A DNA stretch of 64,000 nt from Kocuria subflava. GTDB lineage: Bacteria; Actinomycetota; Actinomycetes; Actinomycetales; Micrococcaceae. Location: positions 41,474 to 105,473 of the forward strand of contig NZ_JAAVUN010000009.1 of NCBI RefSeq assembly GCF_012163155.1, written 5' to 3'. Positions 23,655 to 33,512 of this stretch are shown in pieces. A program made the translations under genes and the position numbers. Below the pieces are notes generated by a model, which was not told the origin of the DNA, made no database searches, and saw only the letters and a program-made list of their open reading frames with translations. Within the stretch, counting starts at the first letter, position 1. Every line of letters starts with the position of its first letter.

Positions 23655-24311
23655 ATGACTACGACTTACGAACGCCAGATGAAGGGCATCCTGGGCAAGA
23701 AGCTCGGCATGACCCAGATCTGGGACGAGGACGGAAAGCTCGTCCCGGTCACCGTCGTGCAGGCCGACACCAACGTTGTGACTCAGCTGCGCACTGCCGA
23801 GACCGATGGCTACTCCGCCATTCAGATCGGCTACGGCCAGATCGATCCCCGCAAGGTGACCAAGCCCCTGGCCGGCCACTTCGAGAAGGCTGGAGTTGCT
23901 CCCCGTCGTCACGTCGTTGAGGTTCGCACCTCCGATGCCGGCGAGTACCAGCTCGGCCAGGAACTTTCCGTTGAGCTCTTCGAGGCCGGCCAGTTGGTCG
24001 ACGTCGTGGGCACGACCAAGGGCAAGGGCACCGCTGGCGTCATGAAGCGCCACGGCTTTGCCGGTGTGGGCGCCTCCCACGGTCAGCACAAGAACCACCG
24101 CAAGCCGGGTTCGATCGGCAACGCGTCCTTCGCCGCCCGCGTGTTCAAGGGAATGCGCATGGCAGGCCGTATGGGCCACGACCGTCACACGACCATGAAC
24201 CTCAAGGTCGTCGGCGTCGATGCCGAGAACTCCCTGCTTCTCATCAAGGGTGCCGTGCCCGGCCCCAAGGGTTCGGTCGTCCTCGTCCGCACCGCAGTGA
24301 AGGGAGCCTGA
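23655..24311 (+). CDS. rplC: Ribosomal protein L3
   Basis: Early-assembling 50S protein whose long loop reaches the peptidyl transferase centre. 218 residues; the loop is visible in [17 protein letters not shown] followed by [13 protein letters not shown]. The N-terminus has a few residues ([10 protein letters not shown]) before the usual [10 protein letters not shown]. rplD follows after 6 bases. Confidence 0.98.
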   Translation: MTTTYERQMKGILGKKLGMTQIWDEDGKLVPVTVVQADTNVVTQLRTAETDGYSAIQIGYGQIDPRKVTKPLAGHFEKAGVAPRRHVVEVRTSDAGEYQLGQELSVELFEAGQLVDVVGTTKGKGTAGVMKRHGFAGVGASHGQHKNHRKPGSIGNASFAARVFKGMRMAGRMGHDRHTTMNLKVVGVDAENSLLLIKGAVPGPKGSVVLVRTAVKGA

Positions 24312-24317
24312 TAAGTC

Positions 24318-24944
24318 ATGGCAACTGAAACCATCAACGTGGAACTGCCCGCCGAGATCTTCGACGCTCGCACCTCCGTGCCGCTGATGCACCAGGTCGT
24401 CGTCGCTCAGCTGGCCGCTGCCCGCCAGGGCACCCACAAGACCAAGCGCCGCGGTGAAGTTTCCGGTGCAGGTCGCAAGCCGTTCAAGCAGAAGGGCACC
24501 GGCCGCGCCCGTCAGGGTTCGATCCGCGCCCCGCACATGACCGGTGGCGGCATCGTGCACGGTCCCGTGCCCCGCGACTACTCGCAGCGCACCCCCAAGA
24601 AGATGAAGGCAGCTGCCCTGCGCGGCGCCCTCTCCGACCGTGCTCGTCACGATCGCATCCACGTCGTGGCTTCCCTGATCGACGGGGACACCCCCTCGAC
24701 CAAGGCCGCCAAGGCTGCACTGGCCGGTCTGACCGAGCGCAAGAACGTGCTCGTCGTGATCGACCGTCAGGACGACGTCGCCGCTCTGTCGGTGCGCAAC
24801 CTGGGCAACGTGCACACCCTGTACGCCGACCAGCTCAACACCTACGACGTGCTGGTCAACGACGACGTGGTCTTCACCAAGGCCGCCTACGACGCCTTCG
24901 TCGAGGCAGCTCAGACCGGCAAGAAGCAGGAGGACGCCAAGTGA
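24318..24944 (+). CDS. rplD: Ribosomal protein L4
   Basis: 50S protein lining the exit tunnel; in E. coli it also represses the S10 operon. 208 residues, with the tunnel loop [17 protein letters not shown] as normal for actinobacteria. It starts at ATG 24318 and overlaps rplW by 4 bases. Confidence 0.98.
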   Translation: MATETINVELPAEIFDARTSVPLMHQVVVAQLAAARQGTHKTKRRGEVSGAGRKPFKQKGTGRARQGSIRAPHMTGGGIVHGPVPRDYSQRTPKKMKAAALRGALSDRARHDRIHVVASLIDGDTPSTKAAKAALAGLTERKNVLVVIDRQDDVAALSVRNLGNVHTLYADQLNTYDVLVNDDVVFTKAAYDAFVEAAQTGKKQEDAK

Positions 24945-25240
24945 GCGTGACCTACAAGGACCCGCGCGACGTCATCATCGCTCCCGTGGTTTCCGAGAAG
25001 GCCTACGGCCTGATCGACCAGGGGCAGTACACCTTCTTCGTCGCCACCGATGCCAACAAGATTGAGATCAAGCAGGCTGTTGAGGCCATCTTCGATGTCA
25101 AGGTTGCATCCGTGAACACCGCCAACCGTGACGGCAAGCGCAAGCGCACCCGCTTCGGCTGGGGCCAGCGCAACCGCACCAAGCGCGCCATCGTGACCCT
25201 CTCCGAGGGCACCATCGACATCTTCGGAGGCCAGGGCTGA
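24941..25240 (+). CDS. rplW: Ribosomal protein L23
   Basis: Exit-tunnel rim protein and docking point for trigger factor and SRP. 99 residues; [15 protein letters not shown] at the start and [19 protein letters not shown] at the rRNA-binding part. GTG start inside the rplD stop (GTGA). Confidence 0.97.
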   Translation: MSVTYKDPRDVIIAPVVSEKAYGLIDQGQYTFFVATDANKIEIKQAVEAIFDVKVASVNTANRDGKRKRTRFGWGQRNRTKRAIVTLSEGTIDIFGGQG

Positions 25241-25276
25241 ACGCCCTAAGGCCACACCTATCGAGGAACTTCAAAC

Positions 25277-26116
<840 letters not shown>

Positions 26117-26129
26117 GGGAGCCTGAACC

Positions 26130-26411
26130 ATGCCACGCAGCCTGAAAAAGGGTCCTTTCGTCGACCAGCACCTTTTTGTGAAGGTGGCCAAGGAAAACGA
26201 GAAGGGCACCAAGAACGTCATCAAGACGTGGTCGCGACGCTCGATGATCATCCCCGACATGCTCGGGCACACGATCGCCGTGCACGACGGCCGTAAGCAC
26301 ATCCCGGTGTTCATCACCGAGTCCATGGTTGGTCACAAGCTCGGCGAGTTCGCTCCCACGCGTACTTTCCGTGGCCATGTGAAGGACGACAAGAAGGGCA
26401 AGCGCCGCTGA
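26130..26411 (+). CDS. rpsS: Ribosomal protein S19
   Basis: 30S head protein that contacts S13 and the A-site finger. 93 residues starting [14 protein letters not shown], with the [19 protein letters not shown] core. ATG at 26130, 13 bases after rplB, with GGGAGCC upstream. Confidence 0.98.
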   Translation: MPRSLKKGPFVDQHLFVKVAKENEKGTKNVIKTWSRRSMIIPDMLGHTIAVHDGRKHIPVFITESMVGHKLGEFAPTRTFRGHVKDDKKGKRR

Positions 26412-26466
26412 TCCTTCGGATCCAGCAGCGTTTAGCACTTCGTCAAGAGACGAGAAGAGGAAAGCA

Positions 26467-26832
26467 ATGGAAGCCAAGGCATCCGCGCGATATGTCCGCG
26501 TGACGCCGATGAAGGCCCGGCGCGTCGTCAACCTGATCCGTGGCCAGCAGGCCCACGAGGCACTGGCCATCCTGAAGTTCGCCCCCCAGGGTGCTTCGGA
26601 GCCGGTGTTCAAGGTTCTGTCGTCCGCAGTGGCCAACGCCCGTCAGGCGGCTGACCGCCAGGGTCTGCCGTTCCGCGAAGAGGACCTGTTCGTGTCCGAG
26701 GCATTCGTGGACGAGGGACCCACCATGAAGCGGTTCCGTCCGCGTGCCCAGGGCCGCGCCTACCGGATCAACAAGCGCACGAGCCACATCACCCTGGTCG
26801 TGGCCACCCCGGAGAACGAGGAGGTCCGCTAA
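26467..26832 (+). CDS. rplV: Ribosomal protein L22
   Basis: 50S protein whose hairpin lines the exit tunnel with L4. 121 residues; [20 protein letters not shown] is the conserved start and [18 protein letters not shown] the tunnel hairpin. ATG at 26467 with AGAGGAAAG upstream; its stop abuts the rpsC start. Confidence 0.98.
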   Translation: MEAKASARYVRVTPMKARRVVNLIRGQQAHEALAILKFAPQGASEPVFKVLSSAVANARQAADRQGLPFREEDLFVSEAFVDEGPTMKRFRPRAQGRAYRINKRTSHITLVVATPENEEVR

Positions 26833-27669
26833 GTGGGACAGAAGATCAACCCCAACGGTTTCCGCCTTGGAATCACCACGGACCACGTTTCGCACTGGTT
26901 CGCTGATTCCAACAAGGAAGGCCAGCAGTACAAGGACTACGTCCGCGAGGACGTTCAGATCCGCAAGCTCATGGACACCGGCATGGAGCGCGCCGGCATC
27001 TCGAAGGTTGAGATCGAGCGCACCCGTGACCGCGTGCGGGTGGACATCCACACCGCTCGTCCGGGCATCGTGATCGGCCGCCGTGGCGCTGAAGCAGACC
27101 GCATCCGCGGCGAGCTCGAGAAGCTCACCGGCAAGCAGATCCAGCTGAACATCCTCGAGGTCAAGAACCCCGAGGCCGACGCCCAGCTGGTTGCCCAGGG
27201 TGTTGCCGAGCAGTTGGCCTCCCGTGTGGCCTTCCGCCGTGCGATGAAGAAGGCCATCCAGTCCGCACAGCGCGCCGGCGCCAAGGGTATTCGTATCCAG
27301 TGCGCAGGCCGTCTGGGTGGCGCTGAGATGTCCCGCTCCGAGTTCTACCGCGAAGGCCGTGTGCCCCTGCACACGCTGCGCGCGAACATCGACTACGGCT
27401 TCTTCGAGGCCAAGACCACCTTCGGCCGCATCGGTGTGAAGGTCTGGATCTACAAGGGCGATCTGACGGACAAGGAACTGGCAGCTCAGGAAGCTGCTGC
27501 TCCTTCCCGCGGCCGTGGCGGCAATGACCGTCGTGGCGGTGGCGAGCGTCGTCGTCGCAACGACCGTAATGACCGTGGGGGCCGCCGCGGGGAGCGCAAC
27601 GAGCGTTCCGGCGAGGCTCCTGCCGCTGAGGCCCAGGCCTCGGCGTCCAACGCAGAGGGTGGTAACTGA
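26833..27669 (+). CDS. rpsC: Ribosomal protein S3 with arginine/glycine-rich C-terminal tail
   Basis: Part of the mRNA entry pore and its unwinding activity, with S4 and S5. 278 residues. The KH domain motif [10 protein letters not shown] is at about residues 75-84. After the conserved core (about residue 216) comes a tail rich in Arg, Gly, Asp and Asn (repeats of the type [21 protein letters not shown]), absent from the 233-residue E. coli protein but usual in actinobacteria. GTG start directly after the rplV stop; its TGA shares a base with the rplP ATG. Confidence 0.98.
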   Translation: MGQKINPNGFRLGITTDHVSHWFADSNKEGQQYKDYVREDVQIRKLMDTGMERAGISKVEIERTRDRVRVDIHTARPGIVIGRRGAEADRIRGELEKLTGKQIQLNILEVKNPEADAQLVAQGVAEQLASRVAFRRAMKKAIQSAQRAGAKGIRIQCAGRLGGAEMSRSEFYREGRVPLHTLRANIDYGFFEAKTTFGRIGVKVWIYKGDLTDKELAAQEAAAPSRGRGGNDRRGGGERRRRNDRNDRGGRRGERNERSGEAPAAEAQASASNAEGGN

Positions 27670-28085
27670 TGCTCATCCCCCGTCGTGTGAAGTACCGCAA
27701 GCAGCACCACCCCAAGCGGAGTGGTATGGCCAAGGGCGGCACCGAGGTGACCTTCGGTGAATGGGGAATCCAGGCACTGACTCCGGCATATGTGACCAAC
27801 CGGCAGATCGAGGCAGCTCGTATCGCCATGACCCGCTACATCAAGCGTGGCGGCAAGGTTTGGATCAACATCTACCCGGACCGTCCCTTGACCAAGCGCC
27901 CCGCCGAAACCCGTATGGGTTCCGGTAAGGGCTCTCCCGAGTGGTGGGTTGCCAACGTCAAGCCCGGCCGCGTGATGTTCGAACTCGGCGGCGTGTCCGA
28001 AGAGGTCGCTCGCGAGGCCCTGCGTCTGGCCATCCACAAGCTCCCGATGAAGGCACGCATTGTGCGTCGCGAAGGCGGTGAATGA
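27669..28085 (+). CDS. rplP: Ribosomal protein L16
   Basis: 50S protein next to the A site, needed for tRNA accommodation. 138 residues, starting [16 protein letters not shown], with [14 protein letters not shown] intact. ATG overlaps the rpsC stop by one base. Confidence 0.98.
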   Translation: MLIPRRVKYRKQHHPKRSGMAKGGTEVTFGEWGIQALTPAYVTNRQIEAARIAMTRYIKRGGKVWINIYPDRPLTKRPAETRMGSGKGSPEWWVANVKPGRVMFELGGVSEEVAREALRLAIHKLPMKARIVRREGGE

Positions 28086-28088
28086 TCA

Positions 28089-28340
28089 ATGGCTTTTGGA
28101 TCCAAGGATCTGAGCATTGACAAGCTCGACGAGCTCGAAAACGACGCTTTGTACACCGAGCTGAAGAAGGCCAAGGAAGAGCTGTTCAACCTGCGCTTCC
28201 AGTCGGCCACCGGGCAGCTCGAGTCGAACGGCCGCCTGAAGGCCGTCAAGCGTGACATCGCCCGCATCTACACGGTTCTGCGCGAGCGTGAGCTCGGCAT
28301 CCGTGCCACGAACACCACTGATGAGGATGATGCCAAGTGA
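28089..28340 (+). CDS. rpmC: Ribosomal protein L29
   Basis: Small helical 50S protein at the tunnel exit, neighbour of L23. 83 residues; the family core is [22 protein letters not shown] and [17 protein letters not shown]. Slightly longer than the ~65-residue E. coli form through short extensions at both ends. Three bases after rplP; overlaps rpsQ by 4 bases. Confidence 0.97.
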   Translation: MAFGSKDLSIDKLDELENDALYTELKKAKEELFNLRFQSATGQLESNGRLKAVKRDIARIYTVLRERELGIRATNTTDEDDAK

Positions 28341-28615
28341 CCGAGCAGGCACAGAAGACCGAAGAGCGCGGCTACCGCAAGACCCGCCGTGGCTACGTCA
28401 CCTCGGACAAGATGGACAAGACCGTGGTCGTCCAGCTGCAGGACAACGTCAAGCACGCCCTGTACGGCAAGGTCATGCGTCGCTCCAAGAAGGTCAAGGC
28501 TCACGACGAGGAGAACTCGTGCGGCATTGGCGACTTGGTGCTGATTTCCGAAACCCGCCCGCTGTCAGCTGACAAGCACTGGCGCGTTGTGGAGATCATC
28601 GAAAAGGCCAAGTGA
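28337..28615 (+). CDS. rpsQ: Ribosomal protein S17
   Basis: 30S body protein of OB-fold. 92 residues; [19 protein letters not shown] and [16 protein letters not shown] are the hallmark segments. GTG start inside the rpmC stop (GTGA). Last gene of the S10 transcript: a hairpin terminator starts 20 bases after its stop. Confidence 0.98.
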   Translation: MTEQAQKTEERGYRKTRRGYVTSDKMDKTVVVQLQDNVKHALYGKVMRRSKKVKAHDEENSCGIGDLVLISETRPLSADKHWRVVEIIEKAK

Positions 28616-28634
28616 GCCTTTCCTGATCGATCGA

Positions 28635-28670
28635 GATGCCGTGGTCACCCGCAAGGGTGGCCACGGCATC
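28635..28670 (+). terminator. Terminator after rpsQ
   Basis: A 16-base stem (28635-28650 with 28655-28670, one G-U pair) and GCAA tetraloop. It splits the S10 cluster from the spc cluster; only a short T stretch (TTG) follows, so termination may be partial. Confidence 0.7.
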
Positions 28671-29056
28671 TTGCTGTGCGGCCAGGTTCCCCGCCCTCAG
28701 CGCGGGGGAGCCTGGCCGTTGTGCTGCTCACACCGCCCGTCCTGGTATGGGCGACGACGCCGCTCGCGTGGTAACGTTGGTGTCTTGTGTGGGCATCACT
28801 ATGCCCTCACCCCTCTGCTCTTTCGTGCCAGCGCATAATGCCCGCAGCTTGACCATGCGCCCTGACGGGCAGCAATGAATCCACTGCGAGTTCAGATGCT
28901 TCTGGCACGAATAGGCCGAGCCCCTGCCGCAGCGTGCGCTTGATGCGCGCGGATCTGGTGGAGGGGAATCTATCCGACTAGCTGTTCCGCTAGGCCCGCC
29001 CCTGAAGCTTTTGAATCGAAGGGTGCTGGAACCGGCGTGACGACAGGAGACAACAA
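28671..29056 (+). promoter_or_regulatory. Non-coding region and leader upstream of rplN
   Basis: 386 bases with no credible gene. It presumably holds the spc promoter; TAACGT (28772-28777) in the context GTGGTAACG is a possible -10 box without a convincing -35. CGAATAGGCCG at 28908-28918 matches the motif in the rpsL and secY leaders. The rplN ribosome binding site is CAGGAGACAAC before the GTG at 29057. Confidence 0.35.
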
Positions 29057-29425
29057 GTGATTCAGCAGGAGTCGCGGCTGACCGTCGCCGACAACTCGGG
29101 TGCGAAGGAAATCCTGACCATCCGTGTTCTCGGTGGTTCAGGTCGCCGCTACGCAGGCATCGGTGACACCATCGTGGCCACCGTCAAGGATGCCACCCCC
29201 GGCGGAAACGTGAAGAAGGGCGACGTCGTCAAGGCCGTCGTCGTTCGCACCAAGAAGCAGCGTCGCCGCCCGGATGGTTCCTACATCCGTTTCGACGAGA
29301 ACGCCGCAGTGATCCTCAAGACCGACGGTGACCCCCGCGGTACCCGCATCTTCGGCCCCGTGGGCCGCGAGCTGCGCGACAAGAAGTTCATGAAGATCAT
29401 CTCTCTGGCACCGGAGGTGCTCTGA
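29057..29425 (+). CDS. rplN: Ribosomal protein L14
   Basis: 50S protein at the subunit interface (bridge B8). 122 residues, starting [17 protein letters not shown], with the conserved [12 protein letters not shown] and FDENAAVIL parts. First gene of the spc cluster; the stop overlaps the rplX ATG by one base. Confidence 0.98.
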   Translation: MIQQESRLTVADNSGAKEILTIRVLGGSGRRYAGIGDTIVATVKDATPGGNVKKGDVVKAVVVRTKKQRRRPDGSYIRFDENAAVILKTDGDPRGTRIFGPVGRELRDKKFMKIISLAPEVL

Positions 29426-29769
29426 TGCCCAAGTTCAAGATCAAGACCGGTGACCTGGTTCAGGTCATCTCCGGCAAGAAGGACAACAAGGGCAAGCAGG
29501 GCAAGGTCCTGCGTGTCATCCCCGAGACCGAGCGTGTGGTCGTCGAGGGCGTCAACGTCGTGACCCGCCACAAGCGCGCCACGATGCAGGGTGAAGCCGG
29601 CGGCATCGAAAAGGTCGAGGCCCCGATCCACATCTCGAACGTGGCCCTGGTTGACCCCGAGACCAAGAAGCCGACCAAGGTTGGCTACCGCACCGAGACT
29701 GTCGAGCGCAACGGTCGCACCAAGACCATCCGCGTTCGCGTGTCCAAGAGCACGGGTAAGGATCTGTGA
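29425..29769 (+). CDS. rplX: Ribosomal protein L24
   Basis: Assembly-initiating 50S protein with a KOW motif ([25 protein letters not shown], about residues 4-28). 114 residues. ATG overlaps the rplN stop; its TGA shares a base with the rplE start. Confidence 0.98.
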   Translation: MPKFKIKTGDLVQVISGKKDNKGKQGKVLRVIPETERVVVEGVNVVTRHKRATMQGEAGGIEKVEAPIHISNVALVDPETKKPTKVGYRTETVERNGRTKTIRVRVSKSTGKDL

Positions 29770-30326
29770 TGACCGAAACCAACGCCCCCAGCTTCAAGAC
29801 CAAGTTCCAGGACGTCGTGGTTCCCGCACTGCAGGAGCAGTTCAACTACGGCAACGTCATGGAAACTCCCCGGATCGTCAAGGTTGTCGTCAACATGGGT
29901 GTGGGCGACGCAGCCAAGGACTCCAAGCTCATTGACGGCGCTGTTCGCGACCTGACCGCCATCACCGGTCAGAAGCCCGTGATCAACCGCGCCAAGAAGT
30001 CCATCGCGCAGTTCAAGCTGCGTGAAGGAATGCCCATCGGTTGCCACACCACGCTGCGTGGCGACCGCATGTGGGAATTCCTGGACCGCTTGGTGAGCCT
30101 GGCTCTGCCCCGTATCCGCGACTTCCGTGGTCTCTCCGACCGCCAGTTCGACGGCAACGGCAACTACACCTTCGGTCTGACCGAGCAGTCCATGTTCCAC
30201 GAAATCGATCAGGACAAGATCGATCGCGTGCGCGGTATGGACATCACCGTGGTGACCACGGCCAAGACCGACGACGAGGGCCGCGCGCTGTTGAAGGCGC
30301 TCGGTTTCCCCTTCAAAACCAACTGA
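29769..30326 (+). CDS. rplE: Ribosomal protein L5
   Basis: 5S-rRNA-binding protein of the central protuberance. 185 residues from the ATG at 29769 (a GTG at 29766 is also in frame). [17 protein letters not shown] and [19 protein letters not shown] are conserved. In most bacteria an S14 gene comes next; here rpsH follows after 77 bases, so the spc cluster has no rpsN/rpsZ. Confidence 0.98.
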   Translation: MTETNAPSFKTKFQDVVVPALQEQFNYGNVMETPRIVKVVVNMGVGDAAKDSKLIDGAVRDLTAITGQKPVINRAKKSIAQFKLREGMPIGCHTTLRGDRMWEFLDRLVSLALPRIRDFRGLSDRQFDGNGNYTFGLTEQSMFHEIDQDKIDRVRGMDITVVTTAKTDDEGRALLKALGFPFKTN

Positions 30327-30403
30327 CGACTACGTCTCAGGTCCTCAACTCCCGGTGGTGAACCGGGCGGAGGAAACCAAGACGAGGAAGGGCACGAGCC
30401 CAC

Positions 30404-30802
30404 ATGACCATGACAGATCCTGTCGCAGACATGCTGACCCGTCTGCGCAACGCAAACTCTGCCTACCACGAGACCGTGAGCATGCCGTACTCCAAGCTCA
30501 AGGCACGTGTTGCAGAGATTCTGAAGGCCGAAGGCTACATCGCCGACTGGTCCGAGGAGCCCGCCAAGGTCGGCAAGACCCTGGTGCTGACCCTGAAGTT
30601 CGGCCCGCAGCGCGAGCGTTCGATCGCCGGCGTGCGCCGTATCTCCAAGCCGGGCTTGCGCGTTTACGCAAAGTCCACCAACCTGCCGCGCGTGCTGGGC
30701 GGGCTGGGCATCGCCATCCTCTCGACCTCCTCGGGTCTGCTGACTGACAAGCAGGCTTCCAAGAAGGGCGTGGGCGGCGAGGTCCTGGCCTACGTCTGGT
30801 GA
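30404..30802 (+). CDS. rpsH: Ribosomal protein S8
   Basis: Central-domain 16S rRNA binder and, in E. coli, the spc-operon repressor. 132 residues, [15 protein letters not shown] at the start and [14 protein letters not shown] near the end. ATG at 30404; a second ATG at 30410 is possible. The 77-base gap before it, where S14 usually sits, contains only the ribosome binding site region. Confidence 0.98.
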   Translation: MTMTDPVADMLTRLRNANSAYHETVSMPYSKLKARVAEILKAEGYIADWSEEPAKVGKTLVLTLKFGPQRERSIAGVRRISKPGLRVYAKSTNLPRVLGGLGIAILSTSSGLLTDKQASKKGVGGEVLAYVW

Positions 30803-30832
30803 TTCGGTAGCAGAGAAAGGAAGGAAGAGAAC

Positions 30833-31369
30833 ATGTCACGTATTGGACGTCTCCCCATCTCTGTGCCCGCCGGCGTCGAGGTGAAGATTGACGGCTCCCA
30901 GGTTTCCGTGAAGGGACCCAAGGGCGAGCTGAACCACACCGTGGCCGCACCGATCGAGTTGTCCCAGGAGGACGGCACGATCACGGTCACCCGTCCCAAT
31001 GACGAGCGCGAGTCCCGCTCGCTGCACGGCCTGACCCGCACCCTGATCCAGAACATGATCGTGGGCGTGACCGATGGCTACAGCAAGGGCCTGGAAATCG
31101 TCGGCACCGGTTACCGCGTGCAGGCCAAGGGCCAGAACCTGGAGTTCGCTCTGGGTTACTCGCACCCGATCACCTTCGACGCTCCTGAGGGCATCGAGTT
31201 CGCCGTCGAAGGCGCGAACAAGTTGACCGTCAAGGGCATCGACAAGCAGCAGGTCGGCCACGTGGCCGCCAAGATTCGCGGGCTGCGCGCTCCCGAACCC
31301 TACAAGGGCAAGGGCGTCCGCTACGCGGGCGAGCAGATCCGCCGCAAGGCCGGAAAGGCAGGTAAGTGA
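30833..31369 (+). CDS. rplF: Ribosomal protein L6
   Basis: 50S protein near the factor-binding site. 178 residues, [16 protein letters not shown] at the start and [20 protein letters not shown] at the end, both as usual. ATG at 30833 with AGAAAGGAAGG upstream. Confidence 0.98.
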   Translation: MSRIGRLPISVPAGVEVKIDGSQVSVKGPKGELNHTVAAPIELSQEDGTITVTRPNDERESRSLHGLTRTLIQNMIVGVTDGYSKGLEIVGTGYRVQAKGQNLEFALGYSHPITFDAPEGIEFAVEGANKLTVKGIDKQQVGHVAAKIRGLRAPEPYKGKGVRYAGEQIRRKAGKAGK

Positions 31370-31371
31370 TC

Positions 31372-31743
31372 ATGGCTCTGAACATCAAGGGCAAGTCCAA
31401 GGCCGCACAGCGTGCGCGTCGGCACGCCCGCGTTCGCAAGTACATCACCGGCACTGCCGAGCGTCCGCGCCTGGTTGTGACACGTTCGACCCGTCACATG
31501 TTTGTGCAGGTCATCGACGACGCCCGCGGCGTCACCCTGGCTTCCGCTTCCACCATGGAAGAGGAGCTGCGTGGCTCCGAGGCGGACAAGTCCGCAAAGG
31601 CAAAGCGCGTCGGCGAATTGGTTGCTGAGCGCGCCAAGGCTGCCGGCATCGAGGCCGTCGTGTTCGACCGCGGTGGCAACAAGTACCACGGTCGTGTGGC
31701 TGCCGTCGCCGACGGCGCCCGTGAGGGAGGTCTGGCACTGTGA
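31372..31743 (+). CDS. rplR: Ribosomal protein L18
   Basis: 5S-rRNA-binding protein. 123 residues from the ATG at 31372; a GTG at 31366 inside the rplF stop is also in frame, but homologues start [31 protein letters not shown] binds r[24 protein letters not shown] is the conserved end. Overlaps rpsE by 4 bases. Confidence 0.97.
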   Translation: MALNIKGKSKAAQRARRHARVRKYITGTAERPRLVVTRSTRHMFVQVIDDARGVTLASASTMEEELRGSEADKSAKAKRVGELVAERAKAAGIEAVVFDRGGNKYHGRVAAVADGAREGGLAL

Positions 31744-32444
31744 GCGAGCAGAACACCGAGAACACTGAGAACGTGACGGCTGAGGCCGGCGCGGAGAACA
31801 ACACCGAGCAGCGTGGCGGTCGCTCCGACCGCAACGATCGCGGTGGCCGCAACAACGAGCGCGGCGGCCGTGGTGGCCGTGGCGAGCGCGGTGGCCGTGG
31901 TGGCCGCGAGCGTGACGAGGAGAAGGACAAGTTCCTCGAGCGCGTCGTGACCATCAACCGTGTGGCCAAGGTGGTCAAGGGTGGTCGTCGCTTCAGCTTC
32001 ACCGCCCTGGTTGTTGTCGGCGACGGCGACGGCATGGTCGGCGTCGGCTACGGCAAGGCCAAGGAAGTTCCCGCCGCCATCTCCAAGGGCGTCGAGGAAG
32101 CCAAGAAGAACTTCTTCCGCGTTCCCCGCGTGGAGAAGCGCACCATCCCGCACCGTGTGCAGGGTGAGGCCGCTGCCGGCGTGGTCATGCTGCGTCCGGC
32201 AACCCCGGGTACCGGTGTTATCGCCGGCGGTCCGGTGCGTGCGGTCCTGGAGTGCGCAGGCATCCACGACGTTCTCTCGAAGTCCCTAGGGTCTTCCAAC
32301 CAGATCAACATCGTGCACGCGACCATCGAGGCCCTCCGCCAGCTCGAAGAGCCCGCGGCCGTCGCGGCTCGCCGTGGCTTGCCCATGGACGAGGTCGTCC
32401 CCGCCCCGCTGCTGCGCGAACTCCAGCAGAAGGCAGGTGCGTGA
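31740..32444 (+). CDS. rpsE: Ribosomal protein S5 with arginine/glycine-rich N-terminal tail
   Basis: Entry-pore protein that, with S4, sets decoding accuracy and carries the spectinomycin site. 234 residues against ~166 in E. coli: the first ~62 residues are an acidic stretch followed by [16 protein letters not shown] repeats, then the normal core [20 protein letters not shown]. The spectinomycin loop ([10 protein letters not shown]) looks normal for actinobacteria. GTG start inside the rplR stop. Confidence 0.97.
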   Translation: MSEQNTENTENVTAEAGAENNTEQRGGRSDRNDRGGRNNERGGRGGRGERGGRGGRERDEEKDKFLERVVTINRVAKVVKGGRRFSFTALVVVGDGDGMVGVGYGKAKEVPAAISKGVEEAKKNFFRVPRVEKRTIPHRVQGEAAAGVVMLRPATPGTGVIAGGPVRAVLECAGIHDVLSKSLGSSNQINIVHATIEALRQLEEPAAVAARRGLPMDEVVPAPLLRELQQKAGA

Positions 32445-32445
32445 G

Positions 32446-32652
32446 ATGACGCAGAAGCGAATCCAGGCTGATGGTCGGGAGCTGAAGATCACCCAGATCC
32501 GCTCCCAGGTCGGCCAGAAGCAGAACATGCGCGACACCCTGCGTTCGTTGGGCCTCAAGCGGCCCGGCAACGTGGTGGTTCGCAAAGCCGATGAGGCAAC
32601 CGCGGGCATGATCAACACCGTGGCTCACCTCGTGACGGTTGAGGAGGCCTGA
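32446..32652 (+). CDS. rpmD: Ribosomal protein L30
   Basis: Small 50S protein. 68 residues from the ATG at 32446, one base after the rpsE stop. [24 protein letters not shown] matches the family. The frame is open upstream within rpsE, which is not part of the gene. Confidence 0.96.
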   Translation: MTQKRIQADGRELKITQIRSQVGQKQNMRDTLRSLGLKRPGNVVVRKADEATAGMINTVAHLVTVEEA

Positions 32653-32654
32653 GC

Positions 32655-33140
32655 ATGGCTGAGAACACTGAGAACGTTGCCGTTGACGGCAGCACCAAGG
32701 ATGCCCTGAAGATCCACCACCTCAAGCCGGCTCCCGGCGCGAAGAAGGCTCGCACCCGTGTGGGCCGTGGTGAGGGCTCCAAGGGCAAGACCGCAGGTCG
32801 CGGTACCAAGGGAACCAAGGCTCGTTACCAGGTGAAGCCCGGCTTCGCCGGTGGCCAGCTGCCCTTGCACATGCGCCTGCCCAAGCTGCGCGGTTTCCAC
32901 AACCCGTTCCGGGTCGAGTACCAGGTGGTCAACCTGGACCGCCTGGGCGAGCTGTTCCCGCAGGGTGGCACCGTGAGCATCGAGGACCTGGTGGCCAAGG
33001 GCGCGGTTCGCAAGAACCAGCCGGTCAAGGTCCTGGGTGACGGCGAGATCTCCGTTGCGGTCAACGTGACTGCCAACAAGTTCTCGGCCTCTGCTGCAGA
33101 GAAGATCGACGCTGCCGGTGGTTCCACCACCACGGTGTGA
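32655..33140 (+). CDS. rplO: Ribosomal protein L15
   Basis: 50S core protein. 161 residues, slightly extended at the N-terminus by an acidic stretch ([15 protein letters not shown]) before the usual [22 protein letters not shown]. Two bases after rpmD. Last gene of the spc ribosomal block; a terminator follows, so secY has its own transcript. Confidence 0.97.
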   Translation: MAENTENVAVDGSTKDALKIHHLKPAPGAKKARTRVGRGEGSKGKTAGRGTKGTKARYQVKPGFAGGQLPLHMRLPKLRGFHNPFRVEYQVVNLDRLGELFPQGGTVSIEDLVAKGAVRKNQPVKVLGDGEISVAVNVTANKFSASAAEKIDAAGGSTTTV

Positions 33141-33177
33141 TCATCCAGGCGTCGTCGGGAATTTCCTGACGTGAGGC

Positions 33178-33214
33178 AAGGCCCTCACTTCCCACACCGG
33201 GGAGTGGGGGCCTT
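33178..33214 (+). terminator. Terminator after rplO
   Basis: A 16-base stem (33178-33193 with 33199-33214, two G-U pairs), 5-base loop, then CCTCAT. It separates the spc genes from secY. Confidence 0.75.
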
Positions 33215-33230
33215 CCTCATACCTCCTCAC

Positions 33231-33295
33231 CCGCCGAGTAGGCCGTTTGATCGCCCCTGACATACTCAGCAGCGATCAAACGGCCTATTCGGCGG
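33231..33295. repeat. Large inverted repeat upstream of secY
   Basis: Arms of 24 bases (33231-33254 and 33272-33295) differing at one position, separated by 17 bases. Each arm contains CGARTAGGCCGTTTGATCGC. It directly follows the rplO terminator and lacks a T-run. It could be a miniature repeat element or a regulatory structure; no terminal duplication is evident. Confidence 0.7.
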
Positions 33296-33512
33296 AGAGA
33301 CTGGGGGGAGAACTGTGAGACTTCACTCCGCCCCCAGATGCTGCGATTTGTCACCGTTTCGTTAGACTTGCCGGGGCCAAGACGGCCTCCAGCAACAACA
33401 GCACCGACACCCGCTCGGGACGGATCCGCACAGGACGTGCAGGTCACCGGGATGGGGCCGGCGATCTGACCGGCCGGCCCACGGTCGAAAACCAAGACCC
33501 AAGGAGAGATCT
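33296..33512 (+). promoter_or_regulatory. secY leader region
   Basis: 217 bases without a gene. GTTAGACT at 33361-33368 contains a possible -10 box (TAGACT), but no matching -35 was found. The ribosome binding site AAGGAGAG is 7 bases before the secY GTG. Confidence 0.3.

Noticed and set aside
33231..33295. CRISPR repeat or phage attachment site
   Set aside because: Only a single inverted pair, no spaced direct repeats, no integrase or cas gene anywhere in the window.
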